DNA of 64,000 bases, taken from contig CAMXCT020000917.1 in the NCBI GenBank assembly GCA_947184155.2, positions 72,501 through 136,500 of the forward strand, given 5' to 3'. Below are positions 53,955 through 64,000 of the stretch, piece after piece; positions within the stretch are counted from its first letter, which is position 1, and every line of letters begins with the position of its first letter. Source of the stretch: Cladocopium goreaui. Taxonomy: Eukaryota > Sar > Dinophyceae > Suessiales > Symbiodiniaceae. Position numbers and translations under genes: made by a program. The notes beneath the pieces were generated by a model. That model did not search any database. It saw only the letters and a program-made list of their open reading frames with translations, and had not been told where the DNA came from.

Positions 53955-54175
53955 TATGTAAGTACGTACGTATGTATGCATGCATACACATGCATGCATG
54001 TATGTATGTGTTTGTAATGTATGTAATGTATGTAATGTGTGTAATGTATGTAATGTATGTAATGTATGTAACGTATGTAATGCATGTAATGCATGTAATG
54101 CATGTAATGGTATGGTATGGTGTGGTGTGGTATGGTATGGTATGGTATGTGCGTACGTACGTACTGTATGTATGT
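53955..54175. repeat. ATGTATGTA / TAATG minisatellite
   Basis: GTATGTAATGTATGTAATG repeats are followed by GGTATGGTATGG and GTACGTACGTAC runs. Confidence 0.95.
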
Positions 54176-54179
54176 TTGT

Positions 54180-55080
54180 ATGTGTGCATGTGTGGCTGGT
54201 AGTCAGAAATGCTGCAAAGACCTAGCAAATACGAGGCTGGACCTCAGAAATGCTGCCAATAGCTTGCAAATAGAAGGGAAGGGGGTGCTACCTGGGGACC
54301 CGTCCGTGGGGGGGTGGGAACACGGGACACGGGACTATATATATATATAATTTATCCTGAAAATCGAGAATGATTAAAGCCGAGGTCCTTGATTGTCAAG
54401 TGGATTATAATGAATCCAAATTCCTGAAAGTCGTCAGGTCTGGATGCTAACACTGCTAAAAAATATGTTCGCAAACACATACAAGAACAAGTATTTGGCT
54501 TAACCAACATAAACAAGAACACAGACTCCAAGTTGGGGAGGTTGAAGCCAGAAGCAAAATGGCTTCTGTATCCGCCAGGTTTTGCCCACCAACTTTAAGT
54601 TCACAATAAGCCCAATCAAGTATATATTGCAGAGATATATTTGCCATAATATAGTCATCATGAACCAACTTAGCTAACTATGGAGCACCACCTTGCATAA
54701 GTTGAACCTATTTCCCAAAGTTGAGAGGGATAGCTGGTTACTAGCGGAGGTGACTAGAACCCAGCGAAAACGATGGTAATCTACCTTGATTGGACCAAAC
54801 TACCTGAAGGATTCTTCAAATCATCTGGCTCTTGCTATTTGCAATCGACAATCCAGGCATACTATGGTGCAGCAGCCCCGAAAAAGATCGTTGAAGTCTG
54901 GACAAGCCTGTAGAATCAGTAATCTGGATTAATACTTCATCAACCTGAAATGTTCGGTTGTTTTGGGATATTTCCCCTACTAACCATCATTCTTCAGGGA
55001 TGATTCAACTTACTAGTGACATCATTTCCTTATTTCCATCGCAGATTTTCCAGTGATTAGGGGCCCTGGTCCTGGAGATG
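54180..55080. other. No gene recognised
   Basis: This is mostly AT-rich single-copy sequence. A possible decayed family C element (CAACCTGAAATG... TTCCCCTACTAACCATCAT) lies at 54935-55020. Confidence 0.5.
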
Positions 55081-55315
55081 TATATAATTACACATTATAT
55101 ATATATATGTATTCATAATTATATAGATACACGTTATTTTTATTGAATTATCAATAATTATGTCGTGTATATATATATATATATATTGATATTTATATTA
55201 TGAATATAGTACGTGTATATATATATATATATAACACTATACAACTATATAGTTGTAGATAATTTCATATAAGTGTGTATTATTATATGTATATAAATAT
55301 ATATATATATATGTT
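55080..55315. repeat. AT-rich tract with (TA)n
   Basis: It has several TATATATATATA runs separated by ATTATATTATG-like words. Confidence 0.95.
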
Positions 55316-55364
55316 CATCACTCCAATTGTAGCATCATGTCCTGTGTCACGCCCATCTATCTCA

Positions 55365-55412
55365 GGCGTCCCCCGGTTTTTCACGCCGCTCAACCAGGGG
55401 CCCAGGCAGCAC
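55365..55412 (-). CDS. Candidate 48-bp exon
   Basis: The minus-strand frame VLPGPLVERREKPGDA has acceptor ACACCAAAG. Confidence 0.35.
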
Positions 55413-55739
55413 CTTTGGTGTACCTGGCGTCGAATAAGAAATGTTACCTAAAATGTGGGGGGTTTGCCATAGCTAAGTTTATAAAGTCGGTTCAACGATG
55501 GTTTATGGTGGATATGGATTTTATGATGTAGATATCTATAGTAAGTTCTATAGTCATATATATATAATGGGGATTAAATGGGGGTTATAAATCAACTTAC
55601 TGGGCTTATAGCACCACCTTGCAGACAACAGGGGATCTACATGGGGCCCTGCCCAAACATTCCCTGTTCCCTGCGTTCAGCACGCACCAGTAAGATGATC
55701 AATCCAAGGCAGGATTTTGTGGACACTTACCCGGCCTGG

Positions 55740-55839
55740 CAATGACTAACAGTTCGCTATTGAACATGGCCATAGAAATAGTGAGTTGTCCCATTAAAAA
55801 TTGTGATTTTCCATAGTTATGTTAGTTTACCAGAGGGTA
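55740..55839. mobile_element. MITE family A copy, left end decayed
   Basis: The right end AGTTTACCAGAGGGTA is intact. The left end starts GCAATGACTAAC without the CCCTCTGG tip. Confidence 0.8.
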
Positions 55840-56117
55840 AAATAAAGGATGGCTGTTTCACCAGACTATCCAGTATCAATCGTTCTCAGAACTGTTGACA
55901 GGAAAAAAATCTACCAGTGCTGATCATGGAGAAAATGCCGTATGTCTTTGTCTAATCCTTTCTTTGAAAACAATGAAGAATCCATGGGTTATTGCATCAT
56001 CATTACGCATTATTAATCATTATCCCTATTTGTTTGATGGCCATTCGGGGGCTATAGCAAGTTTTCAGGCACCCCCATATCATATCAAGTTGATTATATA
56101 TCCCACTAAGTTCCATC

Positions 56118-56230
56118 TACCATCTGGTTATGACTAACATAGCCATGGAAAGATCCACCATTTTCAATAGCTAAACCGTCTATTTCTATAGGCCATGGCT
56201 TAACCATGGCGAACTGTTAGTCATAAGTTC
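56118..56230. mobile_element. MITE family A copy, right end decayed
   Basis: TACCATCTGGTTATGACTAA at the left; only TGTTAGTCATAAG at the right. Confidence 0.8.
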
Positions 56231-56677
56231 AGTAAGTTCGGGGGCCCAGGCGATTCATGGCTGGGGCTCGTTGGCTCGGCTCGAGCCAAGGGCTAAACAC
56301 CACAAAACCTGCTGGTTACCCTCCATGGCTCGTCAGTGTTTGGGACATCCCCATGGCCGTGAACGCGAAAATCACCGTGGCCTTTTTATGGTGGATGTTC
56401 CATGACAAATTTCCATCATTTCTAGTTGAATTTCCCATGAAAAGCTCCAAGTATAGGGGGATTTCCAATAAAGCCACTGCTTTCAGTACCCCTATCCCAT
56501 CTCATTGGTTCATAGCTTTCCCAATCCTATGGGTTATCACAATCCCCAGTAAATTAGCTCGTATAAGTCTCTATCATAAGCACCATTCCACTCGTGTACT
56601 ATAAAAACCCAACTATCAACAACCCACTAATTCAACCAACTATTATCAACCAACTATTAGCTAGTATAACAACCTAT

Positions 56678-56770
56678 CTGGTTGGTGGTTTCAACCCCTG
56701 TGAAAAATATGAAAGTCAGTTGGGAACTGAATGGAAAAATAAAAGCCATGTTCCAGTCACCACCAACCAG
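56678..56770. mobile_element. MITE family B copy
   Basis: CTGGTTGGTGGTTTCAACCC is matched by CAGTCACCACCAACCAG. Confidence 0.9.
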
Positions 56771-56907
56771 TGATGATTAACCATTCTTAACCATTATTAA
56801 CCATCATTATCCCATACTAAACCAATGTTCCAGTCAGGTTCCCATACTAATCCCTCACCAACGACTTAGCTAATCAACCGGTGTTCTTTTAATGCGGTCG
56901 CTTCAAC

Positions 56908-56980
56908 CCTGCAGGGCACCAGCTGGCCACGGAAGGTGCTGCCGTGGAGTGCAGCAAGGGAGCGCTCTGAATCCGGCCCC
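56908..56980 (-). CDS. Candidate 73-bp exon
   Basis: The minus-strand frame GPDSERSLAALHGSTFRG followed by QLVPCR has acceptor GCGTGTCAG and donor GTTGAA. The pattern A-L-H/N-G-x-x-F-R-G-x-x-[LV] recalls the C-terminal part of an RRM domain, but this is only suggestive. Confidence 0.45.
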
Positions 56981-57114
56981 CTGACACGCGCAGTTGGTAA
57001 AACAGCAGGAAAATGTCAAGTTCACCAGGAAAACACGTGGGATTTTTAGCACTCCAACGTGGAGATTGAATCAACAACAATGAGATAGAATCGGGATTGA
57101 ACCACTAAAAATGG

Positions 57115-57345
57115 TGATATATGTATATCATGTATGTATATATATATACATTACATGTATATATATATATATAATGTGATGTGTATATATATACTATAAT
57201 ACATATATCATATATATAATGTTATATATATTATATATATTATACATATTATCTATATATTGTATGTATTATCATATATATATATATACATATGTATTAT
57301 CATATATATGTATTATGTATGTATATATATATATATATATATTGA
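57115..57345. repeat. AT-rich tract
   Basis: Long ATATATAT and ATGTATTATCATAT repeats. Confidence 0.95.
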
Positions 57346-57618
57346 GCAAATAAACAGTTCACGAATCTGATTGGATTATATAGTTCATGAAGATCAAGTT
57401 CTGAATCAGACCACATTAGTTTGTCAAAGTTCAGTTTCTCCGGATTGGTTGTAACGTTGCAGCTGGGACCATGAATCTTACGGCAGCTTGCAAAATCTCA
57501 TCTGATCCCATCTGTTAATCCCCTACACCTCCCAAAAAAAAATATAAAGACCCTGGTTTTCACAAACATGGCTTCAAACAATGGTTCCTCTACAATTCCA
57601 GAACTATGTTCTTCTACT

Positions 57619-57733
57619 TACCCTCTGGTATACATACAAAAAGCTATTGAAAATGGCCATAGAATAGTGAGTTTTCCCACTAATAGCATGGTGGATCTTT
57701 CCAGTTCGTTATGTAAACGTTTACCAGAGGGTA
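57619..57733. mobile_element. MITE family A copy
   Basis: TACCCTCTGGTATACATAC is matched by AAACGTTTACCAGAGGGTA. A second family A fragment follows (57741-57792). Confidence 0.85.
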
Positions 57734-57837
57734 TAACATACAAAAAACGATGGAAAATCACCATTTTCAATGGGTAAATCCACTATTTTATAACTCAAGA
57801 CCTTGGTTTTCACATCGATCTTCATCCCCCTAGTCAT

Positions 57838-57943
57838 CCCCACCAGACCGAGCCACCCATAGTGCGATTGCTGGCGAAAGAGAAGCCACCCGTGGAGCGC
57901 ATGGTGGTCTCACCAGGGGAACTCTCAGATATTCTGGGTTGAA
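57838..57943 (+). CDS. Plus-strand coding-like frame
   Basis: The plus frame TEPPIVRLLAKEKPPVE followed by RMVVSPGELSDILG ends in TGA. No acceptor is obvious. It runs opposite to the prevailing strand. Confidence 0.35.
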
Positions 57944-58221
57944 AAGGGATATTATATATGGCATCTATATCTATAGCATATATAGCATATATGATATCAT
58001 TAATACCATCTATATTAATGATAGATGGCTCTATATATATACATATATATATAGCATCATTAATAGCATCTATATCTACATCTTGTCTACATCTACCATC
58101 TACCTTCTCGTTGATGGATGTCGGGCTCCACCAACTCCGGAAAAATCATCGGCTGATCAGCTGAGGCGAGTCGTACCAGTGACACAACGAGTCTTCACAG
58201 ATTGAAACGAACATATTCGAA

Positions 58222-58330
58222 TGTGGGGATGGGTCAAAACCCTGGTACCTAGTGAACCCCAAAATAGCTGGGATTTATGGATGTTCATCCCACTAAAAAT
58301 GGTATCTATAGGTATTGACCCATACCCATG
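58222..58330. mobile_element. MITE family D copy
   Basis: GGGGATGGGTCAAAACCCTGG through GACCCATACCCATG. Confidence 0.85.
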
Positions 58331-58439
58331 TGAATTCTGAATATGGATGATCTATCGATGAAAAAAAAAACTAAATCAAAAAAAGGACTGGAAGGATCAA
58401 TTGGTTGGTTTTCTGTCTAGTTATGTCTAGGTCTATTGT

Positions 58440-58565
58440 GGTCCACTGGGGCCAGCACTCTGCTGTTGGGTGACAGCGAAAAGTCCTCAGCTCGTGGATC
58501 ATGTGGATATTTCTGTCCAAAATTTCAGGCCCAAAGAACTGCATTTTGCAAAATTGGTCCTCCCA
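58440..58565 (-). CDS. Candidate exon, unknown protein
   Basis: The minus-strand frame SWEDQFCKMQFFGPEIL, DRNIHMIHELRTFRC and HPTAECWPQWTTIDLD has strong texture and is rich in His, Trp and Cys. The borders are uncertain. The plus strand is open as well (CGYFCPKFQAQRTAFCK, donor GTACAG). Confidence 0.5.
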
Positions 58566-58598
58566 GGAAGGTACAGTATTTTGGGCTATGTACAGTTT

Positions 58599-58710
58599 CT
58601 GGTGGTTTTTGGCCACCCCTCTGAAAAATGATGGAGTTCGTCAATGGGGTTGGGATGACATCCCATATATGAAATGGAAAATCAAAAATGTTCCAGCCAC
58701 CACCAACCAG
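58599..58710. mobile_element. MITE family B copy
   Basis: CTGGTGGTTTTTGGCC through CCACCACCAACCAG, flanked by a 4-bp repeat GTTT. Confidence 0.8.
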
Positions 58711-59697
58711 GTTTTGACTCCGAAAAAATCGCCTTTATCATCATAGTGCCTTTTTTCCGCCAATGACCCCAGAGTGGGAAATCGGGTGCCAAAAAGTTTG
58801 ACTGCGCAGACTATGAAATGTTGATGCAGACTTAGAACTCATCCAATCCTAGCGGATTTGAAGGTTACCAACCTCACGACCTCATACGCAAGATCTCAAA
58901 TGCTGGAAGAATCAAGAATCAAGTTCTTTCCTATGTTTTCCTTACAACTGGGATGTTTTCAATGGCCATTTTCGGAACCTAAATTGGAGGTACCTACCAT
59001 ATATTCGGATCCCGAAATTCCCATTGATGTTTGATCTATTTTTTTGAGTCAAAAAAGTACCGCTGCTTCCCATCTGGCAATTTTTCCCATAGTCCGCCAA
59101 GTGGCATCGCTGAGTCTGCTCCGATCTGGGCAGACTGGGACCATTGTGACCGGGGAAAAAAAGGGGAAGCGTCCAAACCAATGACTCAACTTGGGGTAAA
59201 TATTGATCCAAACTGGTTGTAAAGTTGGGCATGTTTTTTTTTTTCGAAGGGTTGTGAAGTTGAAGTCAAGAGATGTGAAATGATTGAAATGTCGAATTAT
59301 GCGGTGATGCTTCTGACTGATCCAGCTATTGTATCAACACAGCTATTGATGACCCCCAGGATGATGCTGCCGGGAAGAACACCAGCTACATCCAGCCACA
59401 GGGCTGATCTCTGAAAACGATGTTTTTCACATCTGAGGATATTTTTTCAGGTTGCAAAATGTGAGATCCACATTTTTTTTACCATTTTTTGGTCACCATC
59501 CCCAATTGTCAACCCAGTTTGGGTGCTAGTAAGCGGAGACCCCTGGATCTCAAATCTCATGGGATGATACTCACTGAGATTGCTTGAATCAATGAAGCGC
59601 CCGATGGATGCACAACTACAAATGAGACCTTCTAAATGGCATGTTTTTCTACCAAAAATGGAAAATATGGTTAAACAATGTTAAACATCCGCCTTAC

Positions 59698-59856
59698 AGT
59701 GTATCCCGATATCCATTTGATTTCCATTCTATGCCAAGTTTTGTTGTTGTCCGTGATGCCGTTCAATGGTTCCCACCACATCATCGCTTCAGGTTGGGTC
59801 ACCAAACGCCAGCCGCTTCCTGGTGATAGCTCTCCAGGATACATTGTTCGATTGGC
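59698..59856 (-). CDS. Candidate 159-bp exon, unknown protein
   Basis: The exon is exactly 53 codons, phase 0 at both ends, with acceptor CCCTGCCAG and donor TACACT^GTAAGG. It encodes PGELSPGSGWRLVTQPE, AMMWWEPLNGITDNN and KTWHRMEIKWISGYT. This is one of the best exon predictions in the window, but the family is not recognised. Confidence 0.6.
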
Positions 59857-60070
59857 CTGGCAGGGCCGAGAAATTCAGAATGTATAGTTGGGGACCAAAG
59901 AATGCTTGTAGATTTGGATGAAAGAAACATGTATAAAAATGTAGAAAATCATAGGCATCTGCTGTAGATTTGTAATGAATTGTATGTACTAGGCGTACTA
60001 CATTGGATGTACACAAATATATACATCCCATACCAGTGCACTGCCATTGATAGGTGCTTGTGGCACATGC

Positions 60071-60152
60071 CTAGGTGCAGCACCCAGCACCACATGTAAT
60101 CAATGTGCAATGCCTCCATTGCGTCGCACCCCAGGATCCAAGCGCGTCGAAT
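60071..60152 (-). CDS. Candidate exon with GC donor
   Basis: The minus-strand frame IRRAWILGCDAMEALHID followed by YMWCWVLHL sits after a pyrimidine-rich acceptor (TTCTTCGAAG). The end is at CACCTAG^GCATGT. A helical plus-strand frame (IFEELTCDEKKDLEILG) overlaps it. Confidence 0.4.
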
Positions 60153-60309
60153 CTTCGAAGAACTGACTTGCGACGAGAAGAAAGATCTAGAAATACTGGG
60201 AGAATTGGCTGTTTTACTCATTGACTGGTGTTGAAAAATGTGTTTTACTTGTGAAGATTGCTTCGAAGCATCAAGCATTGAGAGAGCTGACCTTTCTTTT
60301 TTGGAATCA

Positions 60310-60380
60310 GTGCTCTTTGGATCGCGTTTCACACCCCTTTGGGGTCTTCGATCCAATGGCTGCCCAATCATCTTCTACCC
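60310..60380 (-). CDS. Candidate exon, unknown protein
   Basis: The minus-strand frame VEDDWAAIGSKTPKGC followed by ETRSKEH has acceptor CGCCAGCAG. The 3' border is uncertain. Confidence 0.45.
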
Positions 60381-60659
60381 CTGCTGGCGAAAAAAATCGA
60401 ACTATTTAGCGAGTTGAACATGATTAAAGCCCACATTCTACGAATGGATCAAAATTGGATACCCACATGTGAGGTCGCAACATTTATATGTACAGGATGG
60501 AAAAAGACGATTTTGCATTTATGGGTTGTTGCAATCACATGTTTGTAATCCTCGTTTTTGGTGGTGAAGGACCCCGATCTTTTGCTCCTTTTCATCCCCG
60601 TTCTCATTCTTCTTAGTAAACTCCTCCTGGAAAGAAAAAGGAAAACAACTCCTGGTGGT

Positions 60660-60775
60660 TACCCTCTGGTGATCTAACATAGCTGAAGGAAAAAATGCCC
60701 CGTTTATAGATGAATTATAATGATTTATCAAACTTAAAAATGGTGATTTTCCACTTCGCTACGTCAATTTTACGA
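60660..60775. mobile_element. MITE family A copy, right end decayed
   Basis: TACCCTCTGGTGATCTAAC at the left; the right end has lost the CAGAGGGTA tip. Confidence 0.75.
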
Positions 60776-60852
60776 AAAAAAGTGTTCCTCGGGAATGATT
60801 TATACTATGCTACCAACTTCTGGTAAGTCATTGGGCATGGTTTCTTGTTGAC

Positions 60853-60958
60853 TACCCTCTGGTAAACTAACATAACTATGGAAAATCACCATGTTCAATG
60901 GGAAAACTCACTATAAATCACCATTTTCAATAGCTATGTAACAAATTACCAGAGGGTA
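60853..60958. mobile_element. MITE family A copy
   Basis: TACCCTCTGGTAAACTAAC is matched by ACAAATTACCAGAGGGTA. Confidence 0.9.
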
Positions 60959-60990
60959 TGTCACTTATTGGGGGTAGATCCCGTTGTAAC

Positions 60991-61085
60991 AAATCCCCTG
61001 GTAGAGTTTGGCACCCGAATCATCTGAGTCTGGCACCTTGCTGTCAATTGGCGCCGCCACGTCCGCAGGGTAATGGGGCCAAAGA
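60991..61085 (-). CDS. Candidate exon, unknown protein
   Basis: The minus-strand frame YPADVAAPIDSKVPDSDD followed by SGAKLYQGI ends at donor GTTACA. The acceptor is not clear because the frame is open upstream. Confidence 0.5.
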
Positions 61086-61159
61086 TGGCACCAAAGATTG
61101 GGAAGAGTTACCAACAAAAATAGCGAAAAAGTGGAACAAGTTACTGGAAATGTGTGAAT

Positions 61160-61390
61160 ATGATATATATATATATATGTGTGATGTGTACATATATATT
61201 TTTCTGATTTTTACGTATATATCTATCTTATTTATTTGTATCATGTGTATAAGTATATACATATATATATATACACATGTTTATAATGATTTTTATGTGT
61301 GTCAATATATATATACTATATAATTATATATATATAATTGTATATATATATATATACATATATGTAACTCTATATATATATATCACATAC
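61160..61390. repeat. AT-rich tract
   Basis: TATATATA runs with TGTGTATAAGTATATAC-type words. Confidence 0.95.
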
Positions 61391-61434
61391 TTCAATTTGG
61401 GGACGACCCACTGGAAAAAATCAGAGTTCACTTC

Positions 61435-61469
61435 CTGTCCTCCAGGTATCCAACCAGCTCATTGGGCTC
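61435..61469 (-). CDS. Candidate 35-bp exon
   Basis: The minus-strand frame EPNELVGYLED has acceptor GGAGTCAG and a GA-type donor (GACAG^GAAGTG). Confidence 0.4.
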
Positions 61470-61499
61470 CTGACTCCGAAATTTCGGGACATTTCACAG

Positions 61500-62090
61500 G
61501 GAAACCCCTGTGCGCAACCAGACATTGATTTATGAACAAAAGGGGTATAAACCATATGAAACCATCATTGGTGATGATCAATTATTGGGTATAAACCATT
61601 TCAAACCGTAAATCCTGTGAAAAAGGCCTATAAAAGCATAAAAAAAAACAGGAAAAACACCTCCGTAAAACCATATCAAACCATCAATCATTGCTTGTCG
61701 TCAAAAGAATTGATGCCGCAGAAATGGCATCATGTATACATACATACATGTATATCCACATAGAGAGGGAGCCATGATCAGGGCGATCAACAATGTGTGG
61801 AAAATAAGTATCTGAAAGTGTGGCAAGTGCCAATAGTCTTTGTTTTTCAATCGTGGAAACTTTCAAGTTTTTTTAGTTTAAAGCATCAAAAAATTGGGAG
61901 AATTACCTTAAATTTTCATGTATTTTCAGATGTCAAACAAAGATGTCTATTCCCAGCTCCCTAACGCTCCGGCAACATAACTGACATACACCGCTGATCG
62001 TGTGATCCCATTTTGGGATCCAAATGAACCAGGATGCGTCGCGAGATTTCATGGTGTCTTTAATAAAGTACCAACCTCAAGGTATTGAAA
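61500..62090. other. No secure gene
   Basis: A minus frame at 61760-61860 (TIEKQRLLALATLSDTYF) is mildly coding-like. The rest is AT-rich with AAACCAT(A/C)TGAAACCATC repeats at 61550-61685. Confidence 0.4.
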
Positions 62091-62091
62091 A

Positions 62092-62202
62092 TGGCACATT
62101 GAAAATTTAACATAGCTATTGAAAATGGCACATCTATATATAGTTGATTTACCTATTAAAGATTGTGATTTTCCATAGCTATGTTAGTTTACCAGAGGGT
62201 AA
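62092..62202. mobile_element. MITE family A copy, left end decayed
   Basis: The right end AGTTTACCAGAGGGTA is intact. GCTATTGAAAATGGCACA is duplicated at the left. Confidence 0.8.
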
Positions 62203-62320
62203 ATTTTTAAAAGAAATCTATGGAAAACAACTTATCCCAGCAACAAAAACCACAGAAACCTATGGAAATTAATATGAAATATGTCTGATGGATTTTCCGA
62301 ATGAAGCTTTCCCACATCAC

Positions 62321-62406
62321 ATGATCTCCACAGCATCCCTGCTGAAGAATGTCCCGAAATGTTTAAGAAACTGGTGATAACTTCGTGGATGTTCATGGTC
62401 AATGTG
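62321..62406 (-). CDS. Candidate exon with MACPF-like signature
   Basis: The minus-strand frame reads HIDHEHPRSYHQFLKHFG followed by TFFSRDAVEI, with acceptor GGGTTTAG and donor AT^GTGATG. The segment fits the membrane-attack-complex/perforin signature Y-x(6)-[FY]-G-T-H-[FY] except that His is replaced by Phe. MACPF proteins are pore formers or adhesion proteins and occur in alveolates. One 28-residue exon is not enough to prove the family. Confidence 0.45.
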
Positions 62407-62510
62407 CTAAACCCGATCAGACATGGCCCTAATGGAAAACCAGAAATGGCTTTGAGAATCCATCCGGTTAAATTGGCCGGGACTGCAATTTTTGCTTTAC
62501 CCAAATACAT

Positions 62511-62617
62511 CTGGTTGGTGGTTTCAACCCTACTCCTCTGAAAAATATGAAAGTCAAATGGGATTATTATTCCCAATATATGGAAACATAAAATTCATGT
62601 TCCGAACCACCAACCAG
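62511..62617. mobile_element. MITE family B copy with target duplication
   Basis: CTGGTTGGTGGTTTCAACC is matched by CGAACCACCAACCAG. The 5-bp direct repeat TACAT lies on both sides. Confidence 0.92.
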
Positions 62618-62920
62618 TACATTATTCCCTATTCAATTTCAAAACGAGGTACAGTAAGGGCGATTTTGACTTTCTAAGTCCTTAAGTTTGTTTTTTCTCC
62701 CTCTGGTTTGCCACATGTGAGACTTGGCACGATTTGCCTGAAAACACAGTGATGTGTACAAAATGGCCCGAACAAAATCAGCCAAGCTGTGGAGCATGAT
62801 GAAAATGGGAACACGACCAGTCCGCACTAATAATAACAATAATTGTAATAATGGCAATCAATGGCACGAGCAGTCATTATTGTTATCATTGCCATTGCCA
62901 TAGTCATTCTTGCTATTATT

Positions 62921-63044
62921 ACTACTACTACTGCTACTACTACTACTGCTACTACTACTGCTACTAATGCTACTAATGCTACTACTGCTACATACTACTG
63001 CTACATACTACTGCTACGTACTACTACTAAATACTACTGCTACA

Positions 63045-63080
<36 letters not shown>

Positions 63081-63296
63081 CACTACTACTACTACCACTA
63101 CTACTACTACTACGACTACTACGACTACTACGACTACTACGACTACTACGACTACTACGACTACTACGACCACTACGACGACGACGACGACGACGACTAC
63201 TACTACTACTATTACCTTACTTACTTCCTTACTTCCTTACTACTACTACTATTACTACTACTATTATTACTACTACTACTACCACTACTACTACTA

Positions 63297-63335
<39 letters not shown>

Positions 63336-63340
63336 ACTGG
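62921..63340. repeat. (CTA/CTG/CGA)n trinucleotide microsatellite
   Basis: About 420 bp of ACTACTACTGCTACT, ACGACTACTACGACT and related repeats. ORFs of Leu, Tyr or Thr runs across it are artefacts. Confidence 0.97.
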
Positions 63341-63506
63341 TAATAATAATAGTAGTAATAATAGTAGCAGTAGCAGTAGGTGTAGCAGTAGCAGCAGCGG
63401 TAGTATTATTAGATATGTCACTATTGTTCTTCTGAATTTATACCATATGATTACTCTCATTCCTCACTATGTTTTATTATCATACTATCTGGGTAAATCG
63501 ATCCAC

Positions 63507-63575
63507 CCGCTTCCCACGAAGAAGTGCTCCCAGCCTCGTCACCATCGTCATCCTCAGTTTCGTGCTCATCCTTCG
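63507..63575 (-). CDS. Candidate 69-bp acidic exon
   Basis: The minus-strand frame KDEHETEDDDGDEAGSTS followed by SWEA has acceptor ATCTCCAG and donor GTGGAT. It encodes an acidic, disordered segment, probably downstream of the first exon at 63743-63818. Confidence 0.5.
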
Positions 63576-63742
63576 CTGGAGATCAGGAAAGCTGAAACTT
63601 TGTGAAATCCGAAAGGAAACATGGTCCAGCTGGTGGACCCAATGGTGGACCCTGTAGCCATTGCATACATTACTAGAGATGTCTATATTGAGATCTAAGA
63701 TCTTTTGTTTTTTTATGACATGAAAAATTCGAAGAACTGGAC

Positions 63743-63818
63743 CAATCTTGCGATTCTTGCGATTCTTGCGATATGATGCGATTCTTTCGCTAGTGTCCTC
63801 CATTTCTTCTGCGGCCAT
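63743..63818 (-). CDS. Candidate first exon of a minus-strand gene
   Basis: The minus strand reads ATG at 63818, then AAEEMEDTSERIASYRKN and RKNRKI, up to a donor GTCCAG. ACTCAGCAG lies about 24 bases upstream and could accept the spliced leader that dinoflagellates add in trans. An initial acidic run followed by a basic one suggests a nuclear or cytosolic protein, but the family is unknown. A TTGCGATTC repeat encodes the RKN units. Confidence 0.5.
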
Positions 63819-64000
63819 GTTGGATCGATTGGAAAATCAGCTGCTGAGTCACAATAGGAGGGTCACGAATTGAGGTACCATCCGTTTTTTCGAAAATTCC
63901 TCACAAAAACATCAGTTGCAATCGTCATTTCTGTCGTTGGGCTTGTCTTTAAATCTTCTTTTCCCCATACAAATTGCCACAAATTCCGAAAAATCTTAGC

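Noticed and set aside
60133..60228. Plus-strand helical frame IFEELTCDEKKDLEILG
   Set aside because: It looks protein-like, but the minus strand has a pyrimidine-rich acceptor at the same place and fits the neighbouring exons. Kept only as an ambiguity.
62861..63605. Poly-Leu, poly-Tyr and poly-Thr ORFs
   Set aside because: They are translations of the CTA/CTG/CGA microsatellite.
1..64000. Spliced-leader RNA gene, tRNA or rRNA genes
   Set aside because: I looked for the dinoflagellate spliced-leader core (CCGTAGCCATTTTGGCTCAAG type) and for obvious tRNA or rRNA signatures by eye and saw none. A covariance-model search would be needed to exclude them.

Overview
The window reads as nuclear DNA of a dinoflagellate, most likely a Symbiodiniaceae-type alga. 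This is inferred from the architecture: coding sequence comes in 35-190 bp exons scattered through AT-rich introns, several introns appear to start with GA or GC instead of GT, candidate exons lie overwhelmingly on the minus strand, and the only long ORF is a Ty1/copia polyprotein of the type common in these genomes. No bacterial operon features, rRNA, tRNA or spliced-leader gene was found.

Layout. (1) 1-20 kb holds many short minus-strand candidate exons of unrecognised genes, a transposase-like fragment at 3.1-3.4 kb, tandem repeats at 3.4-5.4 kb, and many 100-120 bp inverted-repeat elements (MITEs). (2) 20.3-22.0 kb is a compound of a long hairpin, a G-rich 253-bp dimer repeat, a 49-bp repeat and an 87-bp repeat. 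(3) 22.2-32.1 kb is the best-supported host gene: a split minus-strand gene for an RsuA-family pseudouridine synthase. Its exons carry the GRLD catalytic motif, an EKRYEVTV strand, an IREGK/NRQIRRL junction and the HRIALGPV C-terminal motif. One 5-kb intron of this gene contains about eleven copies of a 354-bp tandem repeat. (4) 33.57-41.73 kb is a complete, very young copia retrotransposon (299-bp LTRs, 6-bp target duplication, one 2498-codon ORF) whose polyprotein has an extra domain resembling a C5-cytosine methyltransferase. (5) 41.8-64 kb again holds minus-strand candidate exons among MITEs and microsatellites. A possible first exon with start codon lies at 63.8 kb, and an exon at 62.3 kb resembles the MACPF signature.

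The most interesting pattern is that the three commonest MITE families (A: CCCTCTGGT ends; B: CTGGTTGGTGG ends; C: CTGGGTAAAT ends) have termini that supply GT at one end and AG at the other in either orientation. At several places a candidate exon stops or starts exactly at a MITE terminus. At 22,378-22,500 a MITE with a 5-bp target duplication has coding-like sequence on both sides. They therefore look like introners, transposons that create introns.

Exon calls were made by eye from reading frames, codon texture and splice sites. Apart from the pseudouridine synthase and the retrotransposon, exon boundaries and gene grouping are tentative, and for some exons the opposite strand is also open.
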